This document shows positions 35,363 through 44,142 of a stretch of 64,000 nt of DNA, piece by piece. The position numbers and the translations under genes were made by a program. The notes beneath the pieces are model-generated. The model was not told the origin of the DNA. It made no database searches and worked only from the letters and a program-made list of their open reading frames with translations. Positions within the stretch are counted from its first letter, which is position 1, and the number at the start of each line of letters is the position of its first letter. Origin of the DNA: Pseudotabrizicola sp051200875 (GTDB lineage Bacteria > Pseudomonadota > Alphaproteobacteria > Rhodobacterales > Rhodobacteraceae); contig NZ_CP195191.1 of assembly GCF_051200875.1 (NCBI RefSeq), forward strand, positions 1,488,001 to 1,552,000, in the 5' to 3' direction.

Positions 35363-36138
35363 GCTTCTGCCCGCCGCTTGGTGTAAAAGTCGCGATGTTT
35401 GGCGCTCATCCGCTCGGTATCCATCACCAGACAGACATCGGTCGTGTTGAATTCATGGTCGACAAAAGCCCCATCTCCGACAAATCCACCCAGTCGCAGA
35501 TAGGCCTTGATCAAGGCCGGGATCGTCGCCGAGGCCTCTCGCCGGTCGATCTGCCCTTTCGGGATGCGATCCATCGCCGCGGCTTGGGGCCCGATTGCCC
35601 GCACCCGAAGCGGCTCGGGCGCGAGGTGGTTGTGGTAAAGGTAAGAGAGCGGCAGATTCAATGCCTCGACATCCGTACCGCGCAGACTGGCCGCGCCGAA
35701 AAGGATATCAATCTCTCGTTCCAGGACATAACCCGCCAAGGCGTTCCACATCAGAAACATCCCCGTCCCCCCGCGATGCTGCGGATCGACACATGACCTT
35801 CCCAATTCGAGCAGCCGCCGGCCCGAGGATTTCAGAACGCTCAGGTCAAACTCTGTCTCGGAGTAGAAACGCCCTGCCGCCGCCCTCCGATCACAGGGAA
35901 GCAGTCGATAGACCCCAACCACATGATCGAGGTCACGCGCATTCCGGCGCTGGTCGATCAAGACGAGATGATCGAAATGCGGGTCGAACTCATCGCGTTC
36001 CATTTTTGCCTGATGGTCGACCAAAGGGCCATTCGCCCCCAGTTCCTCGACAAAAACCCGATACCGCAGCCGAAGGGCCGCCGCGTGATCGGCCTCGCTT
36101 TCTGCAAGGCGCACTAGGTATCCATCCTGAGACGTCAT
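35359..36138 (-). CDS. olsB: L-ornithine N-alpha-acyltransferase
   Basis: 259 residues, GNAT-like autoinducer-synthase-type fold: LRYRVFVEELGA, DHLVLID, VVGVYRLLPCD, LELGRSCVDPQHRGG and LFGAASLRGTD are OlsB/hemolysin-type signatures. It transfers a 3-hydroxyacyl chain from ACP to ornithine, the first step to ornithine lipids, membrane lipids independent of phosphate. Its stop overlaps the olsA start by 4 bp, the classic olsBA order. Confidence 0.9.
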   Translation of the reverse strand: MTSQDGYLVRLAESEADHAAALRLRYRVFVEELGANGPLVDHQAKMERDEFDPHFDHLVLIDQRRNARDLDHVVGVYRLLPCDRRAAAGRFYSETEFDLSVLKSSGRRLLELGRSCVDPQHRGGTGMFLMWNALAGYVLEREIDILFGAASLRGTDVEALNLPLSYLYHNHLAPEPLRVRAIGPQAAAMDRIPKGQIDRREASATIPALIKAYLRLGGFVGDGAFVDHEFNTTDVCLVMDTERMSAKHRDFYTKRRAEA

Positions 36139-36277
36139 GCTTTCCCTAAAGCCCCCACGGCTTTGGTGATGTTGCGGTTAACGACCAATTAATGAAATGT
36201 GGAAATAAGAGGTAGCGAAAACCAAAGCAACCGGCACCAGGGGCATCCAACTTGCCGATCGACTGCGAAAGACTGCG

Positions 36278-36454
36278 TTATTGGCCGAAGACAGGTGTCA
36301 GTTCCACATGACGTGCGTCGATCACGACTTTTCCCGCATGTTCGAAATTGACCGTCACACGCCCGCCAATGTTCGATTGAACTTGGCCAAGGCCCCAATC
36401 CGGCTGGCCCGGATGGCGCACCATCATGCCCGGTTCTAACAGTGCATTCATCAT
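36278..36454 (-). CDS. DUF3553 small protein
   Basis: 58 residues reading MMNALLEPGMMVRHPGQPDW, then a short SH3-like barrel (LGQVQSNIGGRVTVNFEHAG, VVIDARHVELTPVFG) ending TAA. This matches small DUF3553 proteins, which resemble the CarD/UvrD-tail Tudor-like fold. Function unknown. AGGA lies 8 nt before ATG 36454; ATG 36451 is next. It is divergent from chpT with only 27 bp between the starts, so the promoters must overlap the genes or each other. Confidence 0.8.
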   Translation of the reverse strand: MMNALLEPGMMVRHPGQPDWGLGQVQSNIGGRVTVNFEHAGKVVIDARHVELTPVFGQ

Positions 36455-36481
36455 TCACATGTTCCTAACTTCAGGTGGCCA

Positions 36482-37081
36482 ATGATTGACAAACCCGACC
36501 TGACCGCCCTGTTGGGCTCTCGCATTTGTCATGACCTTATCAGCCCGATTGGCGCCATCGGCAATGGGGTAGAACTGCTGATGATGGATGGATCGGGTGA
36601 GCGTGCGGAACTTGCGCTGATTTCAGACAGTGTTTTGAATGCAAACGCCCGGATCAGGTTCTTTCGCATGGCCTTCGGTTCTGCGGGGTCATCTGAACAG
36701 CAGGTTGCCCGGACAGAATGTATCTCGATCCTTTCAGACCTGACCCGAGGCACGCGACTAAAGATTTCATGGCTAAGTCTGAACAACATTCCACGGCGCG
36801 AAGCGAAACTGATATTTCTGATAGTGATGTGTTTTGAGACAGCCTTGCCTCATGGCGGGACCATCGAAATCGAACGCGGCGATACGCGCTGGTTGCTTAA
36901 TGCCTCGGGATTGAAGCTGAAAATTGACGCCGATCTTTGGGAATTACTGTCGAACCCAAATGCGCGCCCCGAGCTTACGCCGTCGACTGTTCACTTTGCC
37001 TTGTTGCGCGAAGAGCTTACCCGCCAGCATCGACGCCTGACCGTAGATATTCGCGACCCGGAACTGCGTTTGTCTTTCTGA
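36482..37081 (+). CDS. chpT: Histidine phosphotransferase ChpT
   Basis: 199 residues. DHp-like N-terminal helix pair with the phospho-His in SRICHDLISPIGAIGNGVEL (His17) and a degenerate ATPase-like C-terminal domain. ChpT relays phosphate from CckA to CtrA (and CpdR); in Rhodobacterales this pathway controls motility and gene transfer agent production. Length and motif fit the family. CtrA and CckA genes are not in the window. Confidence 0.88.
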   Translation: MIDKPDLTALLGSRICHDLISPIGAIGNGVELLMMDGSGERAELALISDSVLNANARIRFFRMAFGSAGSSEQQVARTECISILSDLTRGTRLKISWLSLNNIPRREAKLIFLIVMCFETALPHGGTIEIERGDTRWLLNASGLKLKIDADLWELLSNPNARPELTPSTVHFALLREELTRQHRRLTVDIRDPELRLSF

Positions 37082-37185
37082 CCACGCGCGAGCCCAAGGG
37101 GCGCCCCCCGGGAGCTTTGACCACCAAGATCATAGGGAAGGACACGGCCTTTCATAAGCTCACGCGACCTTCCCCCAAGCGCCCT

Positions 37186-38442
37186 TTAGCGGCAGGTGCC
37201 GTCCCCGGTGACCAAATATTTGAAGCTGGTCAATTGCTCTGCTCCGACTGGCCCGCGGGCGTGCATTTTCCCAGTCGCAATACCGATCTCGGCCCCCATG
37301 CCAAATTCACCGCCATCGGCAAATTGGGTCGAGGCATTTCGCATCAAGATCGCGCTGTCGAGACGCTCAAAGAACCGTGCGGCAGTAGCGTCATTCTCGG
37401 TCAATATCGCTTCGGTATGGTTGGAACCATAACGGCGGATATGTGCGATCGCCTCATCTACGCCATCAACCAGTTTTGCTGCGATGATCATATCAAGGAA
37501 TTCCCGTCCGAAATCATCGGGCGCGGCCTTGACGGTGCCGGGAACTTTCAAAAGCTCCCCTTCGGTCCGGACCTCGACCCCTGCCTTCACAAGATCCTCA
37601 ATCAGAACTGCGCCGTGCTTGGTATAAAACTGCCAGTCGATCAGCAGGCATTCCGCCGAGCCGCAGATTCCCGTCCGTCGCGTTTTAGCGTTCAGGACCA
37701 CCCGCCGTGCCTTTTCCAGATCAGCGTCACGATCCGCGTAAACATGGCAGATGCCTTCGAGATGGGCGAAGACAGGCACGCGCGCTTCTTTCTGCACAAG
37801 GCCGACGAGCCCCTTGCCGCCACGCGGGACAATGACGTCTATGAATTGGGTTGCACGCAGCATTTCCGCCACCATCTCGCGGTCGCGGGTGGGGATCAGT
37901 TGGATCGCCGCTTCGGGAAGGCCGGCACCTCGCAGGCCTTCAACCATGCAATCATGGATCACCTTCGAAGAGTGAAAACTTTCGCTACCACCGCGCAGGA
38001 TTACGGCATTTCCGGCTTTCAGGCACAAAGCACCGGCATCGGCCGTAACATTGGGACGCGATTCGTAGATTACGCCGACCACACCAAGGGGCGTTGACAC
38101 ACGTTGGATGTGCAGGCCATTGGGGCGATCCCATTCCGCGAGAACGCGCCCCACCGGATCCGGTTGCTCGGCAATCGCACGCAGCCCATCGACGATGGAG
38201 CGGATCCGCCCCTCGTCAAGCCGAAGCCGATCCATCATCGCTGCGGACAGGCCCTTTTCAGCGCCATAGGCCAGATCGAGCGTGTTTTCGTCCATGATCT
38301 CTTGACGGCGCCGCCAAACCGCTTCCGCTGCACCGATCAAAGCCGCGTGCTTACGATCGGCGCTGACAAATGCCAGTTCCGCAGTAGCGGCGCGTGCCTT
38401 TGCTCCGATCTCGCCCATCAAGTCGGAAAAGGAACCGTCCAT
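37186..38442 (-). CDS. proA: Gamma-glutamyl phosphate reductase
   Basis: 418 residues, standard length. Second step of proline synthesis: NADPH-dependent reduction of glutamyl-5-phosphate to the semialdehyde. The aldehyde dehydrogenase fold shows the Cys in KTRRTGICGSAECLL, plus VPRGGKGLV and FGMGAEIGIATGKMHARGPVG at the end. Follows proB by 66 bp; that gap has a GC hairpin resembling the intergenic repeats. Confidence 0.95.
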   Translation of the reverse strand: MDGSFSDLMGEIGAKARAATAELAFVSADRKHAALIGAAEAVWRRRQEIMDENTLDLAYGAEKGLSAAMMDRLRLDEGRIRSIVDGLRAIAEQPDPVGRVLAEWDRPNGLHIQRVSTPLGVVGVIYESRPNVTADAGALCLKAGNAVILRGGSESFHSSKVIHDCMVEGLRGAGLPEAAIQLIPTRDREMVAEMLRATQFIDVIVPRGGKGLVGLVQKEARVPVFAHLEGICHVYADRDADLEKARRVVLNAKTRRTGICGSAECLLIDWQFYTKHGAVLIEDLVKAGVEVRTEGELLKVPGTVKAAPDDFGREFLDMIIAAKLVDGVDEAIAHIRRYGSNHTEAILTENDATAARFFERLDSAILMRNASTQFADGGEFGMGAEIGIATGKMHARGPVGAEQLTSFKYLVTGDGTCR

Positions 38443-38508
38443 CTCCTGCCCCTTTCATCAGTTCTCAATTTCCCGGGGCCCCGGAGGCAAAGCCCCCGTC
38501 GGTTCCGG

Positions 38509-39627
38509 TCAAATCACCATGTCATCTCGGTGGACCAGCGCTGCGCGGCCCTGATAGCCCAGAATGCCCGCGATATCGCTGGAACGATGCCCAGCGATGG
38601 CTCGCGCCTCATCAGAGGTATAGCGCACCAGCCCCTTGCCCAGAACCACGCCTTGCGGCGACAGGATCGCCACGGGTTCGCCGCGGCCAAAAACCCCGGA
38701 GACCTTGGTCACCCCTGCAGGTAGAAGGCTTTTCCCGGCCTTCAGCGCCGTAACAGCGCCAGCGTCCAGCATGATTTCCCCCCGAGGCTTCATCGCATTT
38801 ATCCAACGCTTTCGCGCCAGATGTGGGTCGCCATGCGCCACGAACCATGTCCGGTTCGCCCCATTGGCCAGTGCCGTCAGCGGGCGCAGGACCGAACCTT
38901 CCATGATGGCCATCGCACAGCCACCCGCCACTGCTGTCTTGGCAGCCAGCAGCTTTGTCTTCATTCCGCCCTTCGACAGACCGGAAATCGGGTCACCTGC
39001 CATAGCCTCGATCTCGGGCGTGATGGTTTCGACAAGATCAAACCTTTGTGCTGTCGGATCTTCTTTGGGATTGGCCGAATAAAAGCCATCCACATCCGAC
39101 AGGAGTATCAATTGGTCGGCGCCAACCGTGACGGCAATCTGCGCGGCCAGACGGTCGTTATCGCCGAACCGGATTTCATCCGTGGCGACGGTATCATTCT
39201 CATTGACAATTGGAACCACGCCAAGGCCCAGCAGAGTTTCCATGGTGGCGCGGCTGTTCAGATAGCGGCGGCGATCTTCGGTATCTTCCAGCGTCACAAG
39301 CACCTGTGCGGTGGTGATCCCGTGTGGGGCAAGGACCTCTTCATAGGCACGCGCCAGGCGTATCTGCCCCACCGCTGCCGCGGCTTGGGACTGTTCCAAG
39401 GTCAGCGGCCCTTCGGGCAACCCAAGGACCTTGCGCCCCAAAGCGATAGAGCCAGACGAGACCAGAACCACATCGGCGCCGCGCACCTTTGCCTCAGCCA
39501 CATCCATGGCCAAGGCAGAAAGCCAGCCCTGTTTCAGACCTGCCTTGCGGTCGACCAGCAGAGCAGAGCCAATCTTGATTACCAACCGCTTTGCAGCCCG
39601 GATGTCGGGCGCAACGAATGACATCAT
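38509..39627 (-). CDS. proB: Glutamate 5-kinase
   Basis: 372 residues: amino acid kinase domain (RLVIKIGSALLVD, LVSSGSIALG, VPIVNENDTVAT, FGDNDRLAA) and a C-terminal PUA domain (about 280-372, RGEPVAILSPQGVVLGKGLVRY). First step of proline synthesis, normally feedback-inhibited by proline. I choose ATG 39627, which overlaps the obgE stop by 4 bp; the GTG at 39636 is possible. Confidence 0.93.
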   Translation of the reverse strand: MMSFVAPDIRAAKRLVIKIGSALLVDRKAGLKQGWLSALAMDVAEAKVRGADVVLVSSGSIALGRKVLGLPEGPLTLEQSQAAAAVGQIRLARAYEEVLAPHGITTAQVLVTLEDTEDRRRYLNSRATMETLLGLGVVPIVNENDTVATDEIRFGDNDRLAAQIAVTVGADQLILLSDVDGFYSANPKEDPTAQRFDLVETITPEIEAMAGDPISGLSKGGMKTKLLAAKTAVAGGCAMAIMEGSVLRPLTALANGANRTWFVAHGDPHLARKRWINAMKPRGEIMLDAGAVTALKAGKSLLPAGVTKVSGVFGRGEPVAILSPQGVVLGKGLVRYTSDEARAIAGHRSSDIAGILGYQGRAALVHRDDMVI

Positions 39628-40646
39628 GGCTGCCACGGTCCGCTCTCCTCTTCCGGCTCCTGCTCTTGAATAATGCCGTAGATTGCCCGGAGAACATCCT
39701 GAATGCCTTTGCCGGACACCCCGGAAATCACATGGACCGGCCCGCCACTTGCTTTTTCCAAAGCACGGCGACGGTCACTGACTTGCTTGGCGTCCATCGC
39801 ATCGACTTTGTTCATGGCCAGAATGCGAGGCTTGTCGCCCAACTCCTCGTCATAGGCTTCAAGTTCGGTAACGATGGTGCGGTAATCCTTGGTGATGGTC
39901 GAAGAAGTTCCATCGACCAGATGCAGCAAGACTTTGCAGCGCTCGACATGCGCAAGGAATTGGGTGCCAAGGCCCCTGCCCTCGCTTGCGCCCTCGATCA
40001 GGCCCGGGATGTCGGCCATCACAAATTCCTTGCCGTCCACGCCCACGACCCCAAGGTTCGGGATCAGGGTGGTAAAGGGATAATCGGCGATCTTAGGGCG
40101 GGCGTTCGACACAGCCGCCAGAAAGGTTGACTTGCCCGCATTTGGCAGACCGACAAGGCCTGCATCGGCGATCAGTTTCAGGCGAAGCCAAATGGTTCGC
40201 TCAACGCCTTCTTGACCAGGGTTTGCCCGAGCGGGTGCACGATTGGTTGATGTCTTGAACCGCAGGTTACCCCAGCCGCCATTGCCTCCCTGGGCCAGCA
40301 AGACACGCTGACCGACCTCGGTCAGGTCGGCAATCACGGTTTCTTCGTCTTCGTCGATGATCTCGGTGCCAACAGGCACGCGCAAAACGATATCGTCGCC
40401 CGATTTTCCGGTTTTCTGGTTGCCCATACCGGGCTGGCCGGACTTCGCGAAAAAGTGCTGCTGATACCGAAAATCAATGAGCGTATTCAGCCCTTCTACA
40501 GCCTCGGCATAGACCGATCCGCCGTTGCCACCGTCACCACCGTCGGGGCCGCCAAACTCGATGAACTTCTCGCGACGGAACGAGGCGCAGCCAGCGCCAC
40601 CGCCGCCGGAGCGGATATAGACTTTGGCGAGGTCGAGGAATTTCAT
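39624..40646 (-). CDS. obgE: GTPase ObgE/CgtA
   Basis: 340 residues. Gly-rich Obg fold at the N-terminus (1-158, SGGGGAGCASFRREKF, GGPDGGDGGNGG), then a G domain with GLPNAGKST, DIPGLIEGASEGRGLG and NKVDAMD. Assists 50S assembly and stress responses. There is no OCT domain after the G domain, as in many alphaproteobacteria; the tail is short and acidic (EQEPEEESG). First gene of obgE-proB-proA. Confidence 0.95.
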   Translation of the reverse strand: MKFLDLAKVYIRSGGGGAGCASFRREKFIEFGGPDGGDGGNGGSVYAEAVEGLNTLIDFRYQQHFFAKSGQPGMGNQKTGKSGDDIVLRVPVGTEIIDEDEETVIADLTEVGQRVLLAQGGNGGWGNLRFKTSTNRAPARANPGQEGVERTIWLRLKLIADAGLVGLPNAGKSTFLAAVSNARPKIADYPFTTLIPNLGVVGVDGKEFVMADIPGLIEGASEGRGLGTQFLAHVERCKVLLHLVDGTSSTITKDYRTIVTELEAYDEELGDKPRILAMNKVDAMDAKQVSDRRRALEKASGGPVHVISGVSGKGIQDVLRAIYGIIQEQEPEEESGPWQP

Positions 40647-40730
40647 GGCTACGGGCTTTCGGCTGGGATGCGGCGGGCAGTAATGCCTTCCGCGATACAG
40701 GAATGACGATCAGACCTCAAGCGAGGCCCG

Positions 40731-40762
40731 GAAAGAAGACGACCGCCCGAGGGGGGCGGTCG
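40731..40762 (-). terminator. Intrinsic terminator downstream of the GNAT gene
   Basis: 9-bp stem CGACCGCCC/GGGCGGTCG (40740-40748, 40754-40762) with a 5-nt loop; on the minus strand it is followed by TCTTCTTTCC. It separates the acetyltransferase gene from obgE. Confidence 0.7.
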
Positions 40763-40802
40763 CTTGAGTTTGATCTGACTGGCGAGCGGGGGCGACCGGC
40801 CC

Positions 40803-41366
40803 TTAGCCCAGCTTAGCGATGTAGGTCCAGGTTGGAACCTGCGCCCCACGCGCGACAGAATAGGTTTCGGCATCTCCCAAATATTGGAAACCCGCATTGG
40901 TCAGGACACGCGCCGACATCGGGTTATCCTGAAACACCTCGGCAAAGACCGTTTTGTTCTTTTGTGGATTGGCCGCAATCAAGGCACGCACCGCGTCTGA
41001 GGCAATTCCAAGGTTCCAAAATGCCGGAGCAACCCAATAGCCGACTTCTGACTGATCGCGATTGTACTTCTCGACATCCATCCGCTTGAGAGAAATGACG
41101 CCAAGCACCTCTGGCAAGCCAGAGAGCGTTCCGTCCATGACCCAGATTTCTTCGCTTCCACCCTTTGCCATAGCGCGAGTCACAAAAGCCTCCGCAGCGC
41201 CCGGCGGCAAGGGGTGGGGAATAGAGCGCGTGGCCTCAGCCACCCGGCGGTCACCGGCATAAAGCGAAAATAGACCCGCATCAGATTTGCGAACCGGACG
41301 CAAAACAAAACGCCCGGCGGGAATTTGCCCCTCCATCGCCGCTGCGGCAATCATATCAATTGTCAT
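40803..41366 (-). CDS. GNAT family N-acetyltransferase (RimJ/RimL-like)
   Basis: 187 residues. N-terminal FVLRPVRKSDAGLFSLYAGD, central VGYWVAPAFWNLGIASDAVRALI (acetyl-CoA loop, slightly degenerate Q/RxxGxG/A) and C-terminal FQDNPMSARVLTNAGFQYLG are typical of the RimJ/RimL-type group. It would acetylate a protein N-terminus or small amine; substrate unknown. AAGGAGG lies 5-11 nt upstream of the ATG at 41366. Sits between rpmA and obgE. Confidence 0.88.
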   Translation of the reverse strand: MTIDMIAAAAMEGQIPAGRFVLRPVRKSDAGLFSLYAGDRRVAEATRSIPHPLPPGAAEAFVTRAMAKGGSEEIWVMDGTLSGLPEVLGVISLKRMDVEKYNRDQSEVGYWVAPAFWNLGIASDAVRALIAANPQKNKTVFAEVFQDNPMSARVLTNAGFQYLGDAETYSVARGAQVPTWTYIAKLG

Positions 41367-41532
41367 GGCTTCCCTCCTTCGAAGCGCATGAAGGGCCTAC
41401 CCGGCCCGACGCACTAAAAAACCTGACTTCCCCCATTCTCCATCCCAGATGGGGGCTTGCCGACTTCCTGCCAAGTAAATAAGGCAGAACCATGAACACT
41501 CTATAATCCGGACCCTTCGGCCCAAATGACTT

Positions 41533-41558
41533 GGGGACCGGCTTTTCAGCCGATCCCC
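41533..41558 (-). terminator. Hairpin downstream of rpmA
   Basis: Inverted repeat GGGGACCGGCT/AGCCGATCCCC (41533-41543, 41548-41558) with one G-T wobble and a 4-nt loop, 30 bp after the rpmA stop. No T-run follows on the minus strand, so termination is inferred from position. Confidence 0.55.
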
Positions 41559-41587
41559 CTGTTACGTCTCACCTGTAACGGTTCGGC

Positions 41588-41857
41588 TTACTCGGCAGCC
41601 TCCGCAACCGGGAGGACCGAAATGAAGGTGCGGCCTTTAAGGCCCTTGCGGAACGTGACGGTACCTTCGGCAGTTGCGAAGATGGTGTGGTCACGGCCCA
41701 TTCCAACACCTTCACCCGGGAACCAGGTGGTGCCGCGCTGACGCACGATGATGTTGCCCGGAATGGCGGCCTGGCCACCATAGAGCTTTACGCCAAGACG
41801 ACGGCCCGCAGAGTCGCGACCGTTGCGGGAGGAACCGCCTGCCTTTTTATGTGCCAT
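41588..41857 (-). CDS. rpmA: 50S ribosomal protein L27
   Basis: 89 residues starting MAHKKAGGSSRNGRDSAGRR, the L27 hallmark that reaches into the peptidyl transferase centre; GTTWFPGEGVGMGRDHTIFA follows. No N-terminal cleavage extension as in Firmicutes. Follows rplU by 13 bp. Confidence 0.97.
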   Translation of the reverse strand: MAHKKAGGSSRNGRDSAGRRLGVKLYGGQAAIPGNIIVRQRGTTWFPGEGVGMGRDHTIFATAEGTVTFRKGLKGRTFISVLPVAEAAE

Positions 41858-41870
41858 GGGGTGTTACTCC

Positions 41871-42314
41871 TTATGCTTCAGCAGCGGCTTTTTTGGCGCG
41901 CTTCGGTTTCGCCGGTGCTTCCTCGGCCTTGGCGGCACCAGGAGCTTCGTGAGCAGCAACGCGAGCAGCGGCGGTGCCGACAGCAGCCTTGACGCCCGAC
42001 TTGTCAGCGCCCTTTTCCAGCACTTCGGTCACGCGGACCAGCGTCAGTTGCTGGCGGTGGCCTTTGGTGCGCTGCGAGCTGTGCTTGCGGCGACGCTTGA
42101 CGTAGTGAATGGTCTTTTCACCCTTGATCTGGTCGATGACTTCGGCCTGAACAGCCGCGCCTGCAACCAGAGGTGCACCAACCGTGGTGCCAACCATCAG
42201 GATGTCGTTGAACTGGATCTTATCACCGGCAACGGCATCAAGCTTTTCAACGCGCAGAACGTCACCCGCCTGCACCTTGTACTGCTTGCCACCGGTCTTG
42301 AGGACCGCAAACAT
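41871..42314 (-). CDS. rplU: 50S ribosomal protein L21
   Basis: 147 residues. Residues 1-102 are the normal L21 (MFAVLKTGGKQYKVQAGDVL, KRRRKHSSQRTKGHRQQLT). The remaining about 45 residues are an Ala/Lys-rich tail (EEAPAKPKRAKKAAAEA), a common alphaproteobacterial extension. ATG 42314 has a purine-rich AAGGAAAG upstream. Operon rplU-rpmA. Confidence 0.96.
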   Translation of the reverse strand: MFAVLKTGGKQYKVQAGDVLRVEKLDAVAGDKIQFNDILMVGTTVGAPLVAGAAVQAEVIDQIKGEKTIHYVKRRRKHSSQRTKGHRQQLTLVRVTEVLEKGADKSGVKAAVGTAAARVAAHEAPGAAKAEEAPAKPKRAKKAAAEA

Positions 42315-42529
42315 GGGTCTTTCCTTTTCCATCTCCGCGCCCTGCGGCCCCTGATTTCTCAGGCGTTTTGGGGTATTCCCGCCTTCGGGCAGCGCGCTCT
42401 TTTCAGAGCCGTCATTGCAAAACTAGAACCCGGCCAAGATTCGCATCTTTGCCGGGATGCGGGCTTATCAAAGAAAATGCAGGCAAAGTCAAGCGAGCGA
42501 TGGGGCTTTTTGCAGCCAAAACCGCTGGC

Positions 42530-43036
42530 CTATCTGCTTTCGCGGTCGATACCATCCACGAGGTCTTCGATAAAGAGACTAAGCAATTGAGGCCGGCCAC
42601 TTACGCCAGCCTTTCGGTAAATTGCGGCCGTCTGCGATTTGATCGTGCCCTCGGTCGTGTCGCGGAGTTGCGCCATTTCTTGGATCGACAGCCCCTTGAT
42701 TGCAAATAGGGCGACGTCTCGTTCTGCGGCCGTAAGGCCCCAACCTTCAAAACGCGCATTCAACATGTCTGAAAACGCCTCGGACGCCCGCTCCAACCGG
42801 TGTTCCGCACTTTTCAAATCTCGAAGTGTTCTGACCATAAGGAATGTCCCAAGCAATAATCCCAAAAGCAGCGCCAAGGCCGCTCCCGTTTCCATAAGTT
42901 CACGCGTGCTCCACGCCGGCGGCTGGCTGTACAGCGACAATCGAGACGATAGGAGATCGCCAATGAACACGAAGGTGCCCAAAGCCTGTAATCCGAGAAG
43001 ACCGGCAAAAGTCAGAGTTCTTCCCGCCTTGGTCAC
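42530..43036 (-). CDS. Membrane-anchored LuxR-type HTH regulator
   Basis: 168 residues. Two membrane segments (about 8-28 and 48-70) enclose a short periplasmic loop (SSRLSLYSQPPAWSTRE). A coiled linker leads to a C-terminal LuxR-type HTH (GWGLTAAERDVALFAIKGLSIQEMA as helix region, then TTEGTIKSQTAAIYRKAGV). There is no receiver or autoinducer domain, so signal input must come through the membrane part. The gene starts 21 bp after the PepSY-like gene and probably forms an operon with it. Confidence 0.78.
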   Translation of the reverse strand: MTKAGRTLTFAGLLGLQALGTFVFIGDLLSSRLSLYSQPPAWSTRELMETGAALALLLGLLLGTFLMVRTLRDLKSAEHRLERASEAFSDMLNARFEGWGLTAAERDVALFAIKGLSIQEMAQLRDTTEGTIKSQTAAIYRKAGVSGRPQLLSLFIEDLVDGIDRESR

Positions 43037-43057
43037 CCGCGCTCCTGCGAAAATTTC

Positions 43058-43477
43058 TTAATCATCTGTACCTTCAATAACTTCCGGAGAGGTCAAAAGT
43101 GGAACTTCCCCTTCATCGCCTACTCCGCCCGAAACACCAAATCCGGTATCACCATCCGAGCCCAATTCCGTTTCTTCAGTCGGAAGCTCCGCAACATCCG
43201 ATCCGTAACTTCTACCGTCAGAATTCGCGATGGCGATTGGGCGGGTTTGATCGCGCAAGACCTCGCCCGTATTTGGATTGATAATGATTTCACGTTCCAT
43301 TCCGTCCAAAGTAGCCACGATCCGGAGCCTGCCCCAGAAAGTGTAGCCAATCTCGCGGACAGAGAAGCCTCCCGCCTGAAGTGCGGCGGTAAAGCGTTTT
43401 TCCAAAGACGCATCCCGGGCCAATGCGGGCAAGGAAAGCCCGAAGACCAAGAAGACAGTTAAGAGTAAGCGGATCAT
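43058..43477 (-). CDS. Secreted PepSY-like small protein
   Basis: 139 residues. Signal peptide MIRLLLTVFLVFGLSLPALA, then a single PepSY-like unit (FTAALQAGGFSVREIGYTFWGRLRI, MEREIIINPNTGEVLRD) and a low-complexity acidic/Gly tail of about 50 residues. PepSY domains often modulate proteases or sensors in the periplasm. Placed directly before the membrane-bound HTH gene, it is a candidate signal partner. ATG 43477 is chosen as the signal-peptide start. Confidence 0.7.
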   Translation of the reverse strand: MIRLLLTVFLVFGLSLPALARDASLEKRFTAALQAGGFSVREIGYTFWGRLRIVATLDGMEREIIINPNTGEVLRDQTRPIAIANSDGRSYGSDVAELPTEETELGSDGDTGFGVSGGVGDEGEVPLLTSPEVIEGTDD

Positions 43478-43617
43478 GGCAGTTCCCGATCGCACGCTAG
43501 AACCAAGTTGGAACAGATCGTCCTTTGCATGGGGCGGCACAGAGAAATATTCTGTGCCGCCCGGTGTTACACTGACTTCCAGGGGCTGGGAAGCCGTCAC
43601 TCGTACTCAACAAACGG

Positions 43618-44142
43618 TTAGTCAGCGAAGGCAGCAAAGCAAACAGAACGGCGGGCATTTGCCTTGGTACTGCAATCCACAACTTCTGATGCCGCCTGAC
43701 CGTCATTTCCATCGGCCATCAGGATCACCAGTGCCGCCACTACTTCAGGAGCAACCGCGACTTGTCCCGGCTCTGCTCCGGAAAAGTCACGGCAGGCAGC
43801 GCAGTCGTCAGCGCCTTGGTCGATGGGAGGATCGACGAGTTCGACGCTTTCTCCGGCCTCCGGAAACTCTGCATCCGGGGGAAAGACGACAAAAATGGGC
43901 TCATCGCCGTCTTCGCCATCTTCAATTTCGCCGCCAGAGCCGCTTTCCTCCAGCTCCGAGATTTGACTTCCGTCATCGCGTATGACGATCGAAAATCCAT
44001 CACCGTCGCCGTAATCGACAAAACCCCCGTCGAATATCTCGACAGATGTCGTTTCATCAAGTTCTTGCGCCTGCAGTCCCTGCACCGAAAACGCAACCAC
44101 AGCAGCCGCCGATAGGAAAGCTGTGTGCACATGAAGCTTCAT
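43618..44142 (-). CDS. Secreted acidic protein, unknown
   Basis: 174 residues, not recognised. Signal peptide MKLHVHTAFLSAAAVVAFSV..AQA; mature part strongly acidic (ISELEESGSGGEIEDGEDGD), with DDCAACRDFSG and further Cys near the end (VVDCSTKANARRSVCFAAF), so disulfides are likely. Lies 140 bp upstream of the PepSY-like gene on the same strand. Possibly the third member of a small secretion/sensing module. Confidence 0.6.
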   Translation of the reverse strand: MKLHVHTAFLSAAAVVAFSVQGLQAQELDETTSVEIFDGGFVDYGDGDGFSIVIRDDGSQISELEESGSGGEIEDGEDGDEPIFVVFPPDAEFPEAGESVELVDPPIDQGADDCAACRDFSGAEPGQVAVAPEVVAALVILMADGNDGQAASEVVDCSTKANARRSVCFAAFAD

